Positions 12,725 through 22,717 of a stretch of 64,000 nucleotides of DNA are shown one piece after another. The notes beneath the pieces were generated by a model. That model was not told the DNA's origin. It worked only from the letters and a program-made list of their open reading frames with translations, and ran no database searches. Source of the stretch: Halopseudomonas pertucinogena (GTDB lineage Bacteria > Pseudomonadota > Gammaproteobacteria > Pseudomonadales > Pseudomonadaceae). The first letter of the stretch is position 1, and each line of letters opens with the position of its first letter. Position numbers and translations under genes: made by a program. The stretch spans positions 105,196 to 169,195 of the forward strand of contig NZ_BMNN01000006.1 in assembly GCF_014646575.1 (NCBI RefSeq), written 5' to 3'.

Positions 12725-13168
12725 ATGGCACGTTTACATCTGGAATTTCCGGAAGATCAGTTCTATTTCACCACGCAACTGACCGTCCGCATCACCGACA
12801 TCAACTCCGGCAAGCATCTGGCCAACGATTCCATGGTATCCATGATCTCGGAAGCGCGGGCGCGCTTTCTTTATCAGTTCGGTATTGAAGAAGTCAGCGT
12901 CAATGATGTCGGCATCATAGTCACCGACCTGGCCACCACTTATCGCCGTGAAGCCTTCGCCAGAGAAACGCTTGTGTTTGAAGTGGGGCTGATGGATCTC
13001 AACAAATACGGTGGTGATATCATCTTCCGCATTACCAAACTGGACACCGGAGAGCTGGTAGCGCTGGCCAAGTCCGGCTTCGTTTTCTACAACTTCCTGG
13101 CGGCCAAGGTAACCCCCATGCCGGAAGACTTCCGCCTGCGCTTCCCGGGCGTCAATCATATTGATTGA
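12725..13168 (+). CDS. Acyl-CoA thioesterase, 4HBT/YbgC-like hotdog fold
   Basis: A 147-residue single-domain hotdog protein. FTTQLTVRITDINSGKHLANDSMVSMISEA fits the beta-strand and central helix of the 4-hydroxybenzoyl-CoA thioesterase family, with D and N in the position used for catalysis, and GGDIIFRITKLDTGELVALAKSG matches the later strands. Acyl-CoA or acyl-ACP hydrolysis is inferred and the substrate is unknown. The start MARLHLEFP at 12725 is more likely than the upstream frame from 12680, which lacks family similarity. Stands alone between two terminators. Confidence 0.75.
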   Translation: MARLHLEFPEDQFYFTTQLTVRITDINSGKHLANDSMVSMISEARARFLYQFGIEEVSVNDVGIIVTDLATTYRREAFARETLVFEVGLMDLNKYGGDIIFRITKLDTGELVALAKSGFVFYNFLAAKVTPMPEDFRLRFPGVNHID

Positions 13169-13186
13169 GCGCACCAGCCGAACATG

Positions 13187-13216
13187 AAAAAACCCGGTCC
13201 TGAGACCGGGTTTTTT
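13187..13216. terminator. Bidirectional terminator between thioesterase gene and oprF
   Basis: A 13-bp perfect stem (13187-13199 with 13204-13216), loop CTGA, with six A and six T at the ends. Serves the convergent genes on both sides. Confidence 0.94.
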
Positions 13217-13231
13217 ATTGCCAGAGTTCGA

Positions 13232-14209
13232 TCAGCGAACTTCGACCTGGGTTTCCACTTCAGCTTCCACGCGACGGTTCATGGCGCGACCGTCATCGGT
13301 GGAGTTGTCGGCGATCGGGCGGGATTCGCCATAGCCGACAGCATTGACGCGGGAAGACTCGACACCTTCATCAATCAGAGCCTGACGCACGGAGTTGGCG
13401 CGGCGCTCGGACAGATCCTGGTTGTAGGCGTCAGTACCGACGGAGTCGGTGTGGCCTTCAACAGTGGTGGTGACCGAGGGATAGGTCTTCATGAACTCGG
13501 CCAGGCTCTGGATGTCCTGACGGAACTCGGGGCGAATGGTGTCGCGGTCAAAGTCGAACTTCACGTCCAGCTCAACGCGTACGGACTGCATCTCGGGAGC
13601 GGGTTCCGGTGCGGGCGCCGGAGCCGGTGCCGGCTCAGCCTGAGCAACAACCGGAGCGGGCTTGGAGCCACCGAAGTTCAGACCCAGGCCCACACCGGCC
13701 TGCCACTCGGTATTGCCATGGTCAATGCCGTACAGGGCGTCAACACCTGCCTTGACGAAGAAGTTCTCGTTCAGGTAGTTCTTGATACCTACACCCGCCA
13801 TGGCCATGGTGGTGCGGTCTTCCTGGCTGGTGCCGGGCTGGTCCAGTTCCTGGTGGGCGAAGCCGCCGGAAACGTAGGGACGCAGTGCGCCCTGTCCGAA
13901 GTGGTATACGGCTTCCAGATGGGCCATGCGACCGTCCATCTCGTCACCGTCATACGGGCTGCCGGCTTGGTCGACGTCGAGGCTCTTGTAGGTACCCAGG
14001 CCGATATTCAACAGTACATCGTCGGTCAGGAAGTAACCGATGCTGCCACCAACCAGGGTGCCATCATCCAGGTTGCGCATACTGTCTGTGAAGTAGCGCT
14101 TCGCGAAAGCCTCAACTTCAACCGAGCCAGCGCTCTGAGCCATTACCGGAAGCGCGGAGGCTGCCATGGCGGCGCTTACAACGATACCTACTGTATTTTT
14201 TAATTTCAT
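13232..14209 (-). CDS. oprF: Major outer-membrane porin OprF (OmpA family)
   Basis: The 325-residue precursor carries a signal peptide (residues 1-24, ending PVMAQ), an eight-strand beta-barrel to about residue 180, a Pro/Ala linker (PAPAPAPAPEPAPE), and an OmpA peptidoglycan-binding domain with TTTVEGHTDSVGTDAYNQDL and ERRANSVRQAL. OprF anchors the outer membrane to peptidoglycan and works as a general porin in pseudomonads. The barrel-linker region has no cysteines, unlike the P. aeruginosa protein, which has a Cys-bearing loop. It follows sigX, as in P. aeruginosa, where SigX drives oprF transcription. Confidence 0.95.
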   Translation of the reverse strand: MKLKNTVGIVVSAAMAASALPVMAQSAGSVEVEAFAKRYFTDSMRNLDDGTLVGGSIGYFLTDDVLLNIGLGTYKSLDVDQAGSPYDGDEMDGRMAHLEAVYHFGQGALRPYVSGGFAHQELDQPGTSQEDRTTMAMAGVGIKNYLNENFFVKAGVDALYGIDHGNTEWQAGVGLGLNFGGSKPAPVVAQAEPAPAPAPAPEPAPEMQSVRVELDVKFDFDRDTIRPEFRQDIQSLAEFMKTYPSVTTTVEGHTDSVGTDAYNQDLSERRANSVRQALIDEGVESSRVNAVGYGESRPIADNSTDDGRAMNRRVEAEVETQVEVR

Positions 14210-14243
14210 CTGTGAATCCCCGTTAAATCCATTCGGACGTTAG

Positions 14244-14257
14244 GTTTTGCGCAAAAC
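14244..14257. promoter_or_regulatory. 14-bp palindrome and promoter-like sequence in the oprF leader
   Basis: GTTTTGCGCAAAAC is a perfect palindrome 35 bp upstream of the oprF start. On the minus strand a TATACT box (14267-14272) lies just upstream of it, with no clear sigma-70 -35. It could be the SigX or housekeeping oprF promoter with an operator or a stem in the 5' UTR. Confidence 0.4.
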
Positions 14258-14301
14258 TCGATACGCAGTATAGCAGAGCTGATAAAACAGCAAGCAAGTG
14301 T

Positions 14302-14883
14302 TCAGAATGGATTGCTGACGTGTTTGCGCAGCTTCTCCAGAGCACGTTTGTAACGCATCTTCGTCGCGCTCAGGCCCATTCTCATGATGTCCGCTATTTC
14401 CTGAAACTCCAGCTCGGCCACGAAGCGTAACACCAGTATCTCCCGGTCAACCTGATTGACATGCACCAGCCAGTGGTCAAGGCCCTTGCTGTCCATCGCC
14501 GGTTGTTCGGGCTCGTGCGCTTCTTCCTGACCATCCAGACTCAGCGCATCGTACAACCGTCGTTTCCGCTTCTCTTTTCGATACTGAGTAATGCATTCGT
14601 TGTAAGTAATGCTATATAGCCATGTCTTGAACTTGGCTTTACCTTCAAACTGCTTCAGGCCATGCAGCACTTTGAGCATTACTTCCTGACATACATCATC
14701 AGCATCCCTTTCATTGCCAAGATACCGGGCACACACATTGAAGAGCGTACGCTGGTATCTTCGCATCAGCTCCTCATAGGCAACGGTAGTATGAAAAAGT
14801 TCACGCTGAGCCTGAATTACCAACTCTTCATCCGTCATGTCGGAGAGTCGGCTGCGACTGCGTGAGGCAGATGGGTTGCTCAA
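14302..14883 (-). CDS. sigX: ECF RNA polymerase sigma factor SigX
   Basis: A 193-residue ECF sigma factor. Region 2 (about residues 25-95) includes YEELMRRYQRTLFNVCARYLG and DADDVCQEVMLKV. Region 4 (about 135-190) includes LRFVAELEFQEIADIMRMGLSATKMRYKRALEKLR, with the helix-turn-helix. No anti-sigma gene lies beside it, as in P. aeruginosa, where SigX responds to membrane state through CmpX and controls oprF and fatty-acid synthesis. That regulation is inferred from the conserved crfX-cmpX-sigX-oprF order. Confidence 0.92.
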   Translation of the reverse strand: MSNPSASRSRSRLSDMTDEELVIQAQRELFHTTVAYEELMRRYQRTLFNVCARYLGNERDADDVCQEVMLKVLHGLKQFEGKAKFKTWLYSITYNECITQYRKEKRKRRLYDALSLDGQEEAHEPEQPAMDSKGLDHWLVHVNQVDREILVLRFVAELEFQEIADIMRMGLSATKMRYKRALEKLRKHVSNPF

Positions 14884-14923
14884 GACTGCATCATCACTTG
14901 GGGAATATTGCCCTGCCCCGCGC

Positions 14924-15745
14924 TCAGCGCGAGACAGGTCGGTCTATCAGTGCGCGGTTCGGCATGGAGATGATCCGGCCGTCATCGTCCATCAGCGAGG
15001 TCTTGACGGTACCGATCTCCTCGATGACCCCCTCGAGCCCATCCACGGTAATGCGGTCACCTACCTCATACAGCTCCCGCAGATAGACGCCGGCGATGAT
15101 CTGGCTGACCGTATCCCGGCTGCCCAGCCCCATGGCCAGTGCAGCTGCCGCACCGAAGGAGACGAGCACGATGGCGATGACGGTGTTGAGCAGCTGGGTT
15201 TCGATCTGCAGCTGACCGATGGCCAGCGACACGGTAATGATGACCAGCAGCCCCTGAACCAGGCGGCTGATACCGCCTGCATAATCCGCGCCGATGCTTT
15301 CCACCGTGCCCTTGACCACACCCGCGACCAGGTGGGACAACAGCAGGCCCGCCAACAGGATCAACGCGGCGCCGAACACCTTGGGCAGATAGAGCGCAAA
15401 GGCATCCAGGGTAGCGGACACCCGCGCCAGACCCAGGGTCTCGGCGGCGGAAACGACGAAGGTCAGTACGATGAACCAGTAGACGATCTTGCCGATCACT
15501 GAAGATACCGGCGAGGCGATGCCGATCCGGCTGAGCATACGGGTGACCCCTGCGCCACGCATCAGTCGATCGAGCCCCAGCTTGGCCAGGCCCTTGCTCA
15601 GGATGGCGTCGACGATCCGGGCAACCACGAAGCCCAGCAGGACGATGATCAGCGCCGTGAACAGATCAGGAATGAATGAAGCTATCTTGGCCCACAGAGC
15701 CGTCATCGCGTTGATGAAGCTCTGGCCCCAGGTTACATGGTCCAT
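14924..15745 (-). CDS. cmpX: Small-conductance mechanosensitive channel-like protein CmpX
   Basis: A 273-residue inner-membrane protein with about five hydrophobic segments (near residues 25-48, 82-105, 120-145, 160-180, 185-205) and a C-terminal MscS-type beta domain: DTVSQIIAGVYLRELYEVGDRI then GLEGVIEEIGTVKTSLMDDDGR. The GAAAALAMGLGSRD segment matches the MscS pore helix. P. aeruginosa CmpX is linked to SigX activity and cell-wall stress. The gene lies 40 bp upstream of sigX and 7 bp after crfX. Confidence 0.9.
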   Translation of the reverse strand: MDHVTWGQSFINAMTALWAKIASFIPDLFTALIIVLLGFVVARIVDAILSKGLAKLGLDRLMRGAGVTRMLSRIGIASPVSSVIGKIVYWFIVLTFVVSAAETLGLARVSATLDAFALYLPKVFGAALILLAGLLLSHLVAGVVKGTVESIGADYAGGISRLVQGLLVIITVSLAIGQLQIETQLLNTVIAIVLVSFGAAAALAMGLGSRDTVSQIIAGVYLRELYEVGDRITVDGLEGVIEEIGTVKTSLMDDDGRIISMPNRALIDRPVSR

Positions 15746-15752
15746 GGCAGGC

Positions 15753-16010
15753 TCACTGTGAATTCAGGTCGGAAGGAGGAGGTTCTGGTTCGCTGCGACG
15801 TACGGGCCTGGCGTGACGAAGCCCGCGGGCACCCCCCTCGCTGATGACCCAGCCCCAGTTGGCAAACAGTTTGAGAAGATCAAACAGGCCGCCGTGAATA
15901 TGTGCGCGGTGCAGTACGCGTTCCAGTCGCCGGTCATCCTCAAGACTCGAGGTCGAGGGGCTGGAGTTCTGCATCAAGCTGCGCAGGTGATGCTCGAAAG
16001 GATCTTCCAT
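15753..16010 (-). CDS. crfX: CrfX-like small protein
   Basis: An 85-residue basic protein upstream of cmpX. CrfX is a conserved small pseudomonad protein of unknown biochemical role at this position. I start at MEDPFEHHLRSLMQ (16010), with an in-frame ATG at 16034 as the alternative. Residues 30-60 (RRLERVLHRAHIHGGLFDLL then WGWVISEGG) form the conserved part; the tail is Arg/Pro-rich. The call rests on gene order as much as sequence. Confidence 0.75.
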   Translation of the reverse strand: MEDPFEHHLRSLMQNSSPSTSSLEDDRRLERVLHRAHIHGGLFDLLKLFANWGWVISEGGARGLRHARPVRRSEPEPPPSDLNSQ

Positions 16011-16047
16011 GGCAATCTCCGAATGAGTAGGCACAGAGCAAAGACGC

Positions 16048-16079
16048 GCGCCGAGCGGGTAATGTCACCCGCCCGGCGC
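16048..16079 (-). terminator. Probable terminator of ppsA-rraA
   Basis: A 13-bp stem with one mismatch (16048-16060 with 16067-16079) and a 6-nt loop, 22 bp past the rraA stop. The following T-run on the minus strand is weak (GTCTTTG), so termination may be partial. Confidence 0.55.
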
Positions 16080-16100
16080 CGCTCCGCTCTCAGTCCAACG

Positions 16101-16586
16101 TCATTCGGGCATTTTCAGGGCAACCGGAGAGACGATGATGCCGTTATTGTCGGCATACACGAACTCGCCCGGGCGGAAGGTGACGCCGCCGAAGGTGACC
16201 GGCACGTTCAGATCACCGATGCCGCGCTTGTCGGTCTTCATCGGATGGCTGGCCAGGGCCTGGATACCCAGCGCCGTCTGGATCAGAACATCAACATCAC
16301 GGACGCAACCGTAGATGATGATCCCCTCCCAACCGTTGCCGGCAGCCTTTTCTGCCAGCATGTCGCCCAGAAGAGCGCGGCGCAGGGAGCCGCCGCCATC
16401 CACCACCATGACCTTGCCGGTGCCATCTTTCTCGACCAGCTCCTTGACCACCGAGTTGTCTTCGAAACACTTGACCGTGACGATCTCGCCACCGAAGGAG
16501 TCGTGCCCGCCGAAGTTGGCGAACATGGGCTCCACCACTGCCACGTCGGGGTAGGCGTCGCACAGATCCGGAGTTACATATTGCAT
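16101..16586 (-). CDS. rraA: RraA family protein (RNase E regulator / HMG aldolase-like fold)
   Basis: A 161-residue RraA-family protein. In E. coli RraA binds RNase E and inhibits it. Other members are 4-hydroxy-4-methyl-2-oxoglutarate aldolases or oxaloacetate decarboxylases, and the two roles cannot be separated from sequence alone. Visible features are DLCDAYPD at the N-terminus, [25 protein letters not shown] near residues 60-85, and the [15 protein letters not shown] motif with the conserved Arg-Asp pair. It is 19 bp downstream of ppsA, so probably cotranscribed; this proximity also occurs in P. aeruginosa. Confidence 0.92.
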   Translation of the reverse strand: MQYVTPDLCDAYPDVAVVEPMFANFGGHDSFGGEIVTVKCFEDNSVVKELVEKDGTGKVMVVDGGGSLRRALLGDMLAEKAAGNGWEGIIIYGCVRDVDVLIQTALGIQALASHPMKTDKRGIGDLNVPVTFGGVTFRPGEFVYADNNGIIVSPVALKMPE

Positions 16587-16605
16587 TGTTCTGCTCCTGG
16601 GCCGA

Positions 16606-18975
<2,370 letters not shown>

Positions 18976-19136
18976 GGTGATCTCTCCGTCAATCTAATGA
19001 ATAAGGTTGGCAGCGCAGGCTTTGCCGTCTGGTCTGCAAGTCACAAATACGCCACAATGCCGCTTTGACGCTTACCGCTCATGTATGGGGCCGACAATTC
19101 AGCCCGACAAAGTTCCGTTATTTTAAGGTTTCACCC

Positions 19137-19955
19137 ATGAAACGCACTGCTTTTTTCATTTCCGATGGGACTGGTATCACTGCCGAGACGCTTGGCCAGA
19201 GTCTGCTCTCGCAGTTCGAGAACATCCAGTTCCGCAAACTGCTTCGGCCTTATGTCGACACCGTGGAAAAAGCGCGGGACATGGTACAACAAATCAATGC
19301 CGCTGCCGAGGCAGATGGTCAGCGTCCGATCATTTTCGAAACCGTGGTCAATCGCGAGATCCATGATGAGCTTGCCCGTTCCCAGGGGCACATCATAGAT
19401 ATCTTTTCCACCTTCCTCGCTCCGCTTGAGCAGGAACTGGGAGCCGGCTCGTCCTATTCGGTGGGCAAATCCCACTCCATACAGCACAACAGCAACTATC
19501 AGGACCGCATCGATGCCGTGCACTTCGCCATGGACAACGACGACGGTGCCCGGACCCACCACTACAAGGAGGCGGACATCATTCTGGTCGGTGTCTCGCG
19601 CTGCGGGAAAACCCCTTCCTGCCTTTACATGGCACTGCAGTACGGGATCCGCGCGGCCAACTATCCGCTGACTGATGACGACATGGAGCGTCTGCAACTG
19701 CCCGCCGCGCTCAAACCCCACAAGCACAAGCTGTTCGGTCTGACCATCGACGCCGACCGGCTGGCGAGCATTCGTAACGAGCGCCGCCCGAACAGCCGCT
19801 ACGCCAGCTTCGCCCAGTGCGAATTCGAGATCCGGGAGGTGGAAAACCTGTTCCGCCGGGAAAACATCCCGCACATCAACTCGACCCATTTTTCCGTGGA
19901 AGAGATTTCCGCCAAGATTCTGGTACATATGGGAATCGAGCGCCGGCTCAAATGA
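19137..19955 (+). CDS. ppsR: PEP synthase regulatory protein (bifunctional kinase/pyrophosphorylase)
   Basis: A DUF299/PSRP-family enzyme that inactivates PEP synthase by ADP-dependent phosphorylation of a threonine beside the catalytic His and reverses this by phosphorolysis. The 272-residue protein has the P-loop [18 protein letters not shown] near residues 147-164 and the conserved N-terminus [16 protein letters not shown] start at [11 protein letters not shown] (19137), which has TAAGG 8 bp upstream; the frame open to 19065 is not conserved. It is divergent from ppsA over about 160 bp, which supports the pairing. Confidence 0.94.
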   Translation: MKRTAFFISDGTGITAETLGQSLLSQFENIQFRKLLRPYVDTVEKARDMVQQINAAAEADGQRPIIFETVVNREIHDELARSQGHIIDIFSTFLAPLEQELGAGSSYSVGKSHSIQHNSNYQDRIDAVHFAMDNDDGARTHHYKEADIILVGVSRCGKTPSCLYMALQYGIRAANYPLTDDDMERLQLPAALKPHKHKLFGLTIDADRLASIRNERRPNSRYASFAQCEFEIREVENLFRRENIPHINSTHFSVEEISAKILVHMGIERRLK

Positions 19956-19962
19956 TCTCCTG

Positions 19963-19987
19963 CGCTCGGTGAGCACCTCACCGAGCG
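19963..19987 (+). terminator. Hairpin after ppsR
   Basis: An 11-bp perfect stem (19963-19973 with 19977-19987) with loop CAC, 7 bp after the stop. The following sequence (TCCTCCTTCC) is only moderately T-rich. Confidence 0.7.
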
Positions 19988-20154
19988 TCCTCCTTCCGAT
20001 CTTTCGCTCTGATCTGCAACCGACTCTCCTAGTTCAATAAATACCTTCCACTCAGCCCGCTTGCATTGCTATCGGGCCTCCCGTTTCTGCCGCCCTGAAA
20101 ACGCTGAAATATTCTGTTGAACTTCAAGGAACGATATGTATCATTGTTCGCGTT

Positions 20155-20169
20155 TGATAATGCTTATCA
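20155..20169 (+). promoter_or_regulatory. Fur-box-like site upstream of first TonB receptor
   Basis: TGATAATGCTTATCA matches the 7-1-7 Fur core TGATAAT-N-ATTATCA with one mismatch, 56 bp before the receptor ATG. Iron repression is inferred. Confidence 0.75.
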
Positions 20170-20225
20170 ATAGACCCCTATTCAGGCATTTTCCGTCGGC
20201 CTACCAAGAAGGAAAGGAGCATTTG

Positions 20226-22490
20226 ATGTCCCGCAACCCCACTGCCCTGCACGCGTCCCAGGTCGCCGCTGGCACCCTGGCCCTGCTGGCCACCAGTATC
20301 GCATTGGCAAATCAGGATGCCGTTCGGCTGGCGGATACCGTGGTAACCGCTGCCGGTTTCGAGCAGAAGATAACCGATGCGCCCGCCAGCATCAGCGTGA
20401 TCAGTCAGGAAGATCTGCGCAGAAACCGTTACAGCAACCTCGCCCAGGCTCTGGATGGGGTGGAAGGGGTGGATATCCGTCAAGGTACCGGCAAGACCGG
20501 TGGGCTGAACATCAGCCTGCGCGGGATGCCCAGTGAGTACACCCTCATCCTGATCGATGGCCGGCGCCAGAATCCCGGTGGTGACGTGACGCCCAACGGC
20601 TTTGGCGATACCAACACCAGCTTCATGCCGCCGATGTCGGCCATCGAGCGTATCGAGGTGATCCGTGGTCCGATGTCCACCCTCTATGGTTCGGATGCCA
20701 TCGGTGGTGTGGTCAACATCATCACCAAGAAGGTGTCCAGGGAATGGGGCGCGACTGCCAGCGTCGATCATGTATTTCAGGAGGACAGTGATTACGGTGA
20801 AAGCAGCCGGATCAATCTGTACACCAGCGGCCCGCTGGTCGACGATCTTGTCGGTCTGACCCTGCGGGGCAGCTTCTACGATCGCGACGCCTCCGATCTG
20901 ACCTTCAGCGACGGCAGCAACGTCAGCAAGCGCGGTGCTTCGCCGGTGGAAGGAGAAAACTTCACCGTCGGTACGCGTCTGAACTTCACCCCCGGCGACC
21001 AGCATTCCTTCTTCGTTGATCTCGAGCGCGGAGTGCAGACCTATAACAATGACGATTGCCAGCTGGGTACTCTCGATGGCCGCGCCGGCGGAAATGCGGT
21101 TGCCGGCTGTGCCACCCTGGATCCGGATACCATCAACGGTTACAAGGATGAGCTGAAGTTCGAGCGCAACCAGGTCGTGCTGGGCCATGAAGCACGTCTC
21201 GGTTTCGGCCAGTGGAGCAACACCCTGACCCGCAACGTCACCGAGACTCTGGGCCGCACCATTCCGGGCGAAGGGGTCGGCAGTTCCTACACCGGTTATC
21301 CGAGCATCATCGTCGGCAACGACCGGGAGCTGAAATCCACCGATCTGATTTTCGACACCAAGCTTGTCGCCCCCCTTGGCGACAGCCACATCACCACCGT
21401 TGGCGGTCAGTGGTGGGATACCGAGACCGAAGATGGTATCGCACCGCAGAAATTCGATCAGAAGAGCTGGGCTCTGTTTGCCGAGAACGAGTGGCGCATG
21501 CGCGATGATCTAGCCCTGACGCTGGGTGGTCGTTATGAGGATCACGACGCGTTCGGTGGTCATTTCAGCCCGCGGGCCTATCTGGTATGGAACACCACCG
21601 ACAACTGGACATTGAAGGGTGGCGTAAGCCGCGGCTACAAGACGCCCAGTGTCAACGCTCTGCACCCGGGCCTGAATGGCATCAGCGGCCAGGGCACCGT
21701 GGCCAATGTGGGGAACCCGGACCTCGATCCCGAAATCAGCACCAATACCGAATTCGGCATCTATTACGATAACCTGGCCAACTTCAATGCCAACCTGACA
21801 ATCTTCCATAACAAGTTCAAGGACAAGATCCAGTCCACGAGCCGCTACAACTGCAACTACAACGGCGAGGGTGACGAGCCGCTGCAAGTGCCGCCACCAG
21901 CGGACTGCTACAACCTTATCGGGTTCGATGGCCAAGGAGAAGTAGGCTGGGATGTCAACGTTGACGAGGCGGTAACTCAGGGTGTGGAAGTTTCCGGCAA
22001 ATGGCAGTTCGCCCCGGCCTGGAACATCCGCGCCAACTACACCTACACCGATAGCGAACAGAAGAGCGGCGAGAACAAGGGCGCCCCGCTCACCAACACA
22101 CCGGAACACCTGATTACAGCGCGCCTGACCTGGGACGCAACTTCCCAGGCCAGTATCTGGCTGCAGGGTGAATACCGCAGTGACCGGGAGCGCTTCCTGC
22201 AGAACTACGACAACCTCAGCGGTGCGAACCAGCGTCTGCTGGACGCGGCGGGCGACCTGAAAGCCTACGAGGTCTTCAGTCTGGGCGGTTCGTTCCGCGC
22301 GACCGAAAACCTGAGCTTCAACGCGGCAATCTACAACCTGCTGGACAAGGATTTCACCAAGGGCACCTCCTACACCCTGGCGAACGGCGATCCGGCATGG
22401 GTCTCCGACTACATTCAGACCGGCCGCTCTGTAGACGGGACTCTCGAAGAAGGCCGCCGGCTCTGGGTCTCGGCTACCTACGACTTCTGA
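20226..22490 (+). CDS. TonB-dependent receptor, siderophore type (first of two paralogs)
   Basis: A 754-residue outer-membrane receptor for an iron chelate. After a signal peptide (residues 1-28, ending SIALA) comes a TonB-box-like TVVTAAG, then the plug domain (ITDAPASISVISQEDL, LRGMPSEYTLILIDGRRQ, IERIEVIRGPMSTLYGSDAIGGVVNIIT) and the 22-strand barrel ending in a C-terminal Phe (VSATYDF). It is closest in style to the FepA/CirA/BfrD group; the ligand is not known. The start at 20226 has AAGGAG 8 bp upstream; in-frame ATGs further up fall before the Fur site and are rejected. A terminator follows, so it is a single-gene unit. It is clearly paralogous to the receptor at 22718. Confidence 0.92.
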   Translation: MSRNPTALHASQVAAGTLALLATSIALANQDAVRLADTVVTAAGFEQKITDAPASISVISQEDLRRNRYSNLAQALDGVEGVDIRQGTGKTGGLNISLRGMPSEYTLILIDGRRQNPGGDVTPNGFGDTNTSFMPPMSAIERIEVIRGPMSTLYGSDAIGGVVNIITKKVSREWGATASVDHVFQEDSDYGESSRINLYTSGPLVDDLVGLTLRGSFYDRDASDLTFSDGSNVSKRGASPVEGENFTVGTRLNFTPGDQHSFFVDLERGVQTYNNDDCQLGTLDGRAGGNAVAGCATLDPDTINGYKDELKFERNQVVLGHEARLGFGQWSNTLTRNVTETLGRTIPGEGVGSSYTGYPSIIVGNDRELKSTDLIFDTKLVAPLGDSHITTVGGQWWDTETEDGIAPQKFDQKSWALFAENEWRMRDDLALTLGGRYEDHDAFGGHFSPRAYLVWNTTDNWTLKGGVSRGYKTPSVNALHPGLNGISGQGTVANVGNPDLDPEISTNTEFGIYYDNLANFNANLTIFHNKFKDKIQSTSRYNCNYNGEGDEPLQVPPPADCYNLIGFDGQGEVGWDVNVDEAVTQGVEVSGKWQFAPAWNIRANYTYTDSEQKSGENKGAPLTNTPEHLITARLTWDATSQASIWLQGEYRSDRERFLQNYDNLSGANQRLLDAAGDLKAYEVFSLGGSFRATENLSFNAAIYNLLDKDFTKGTSYTLANGDPAWVSDYIQTGRSVDGTLEEGRRLWVSATYDF

Positions 22491-22506
22491 CTCTTGTGCA
22501 CCGGAC

Positions 22507-22532
22507 ACGCCCGCTTATCGCGGGCGTTTTTA
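22507..22532 (+). terminator. Terminator after first TonB receptor
   Basis: An 8-bp stem (22507-22514 with 22520-22527) with loop TTATC, followed by a T-run. Confidence 0.88.
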
Positions 22533-22647
22533 TTTGCGCCCACCTCCCCCTCCTTCCTTGCGTTTTATCCACCCATAAACGGCACTGGTTCTCATTTGCC
22601 GCTGGCCTTTATCGCATTTCTCTATATAATCCGTCCCGCAAACAAAA

Positions 22648-22666
22648 ATGATAATGATTCTGATTA
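22648..22666 (+). promoter_or_regulatory. Fur-box-like site upstream of second TonB receptor operon
   Basis: AATGATAATGATTCTGATT contains the GATAAT hexamer followed by degenerate GATTCT and GATT copies, consistent with a Fur box made of overlapping hexamers. A TATAAT at 22625-22630 lies just upstream and would be the -10 of a Fur-blocked promoter. The site is about 50 bp before the start codon. Confidence 0.7.
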
Positions 22667-22717
22667 GCGTGGTGATCACATTGGAACTTCCTACCCTGCT
22701 CAAGGAGTACTATCAGG

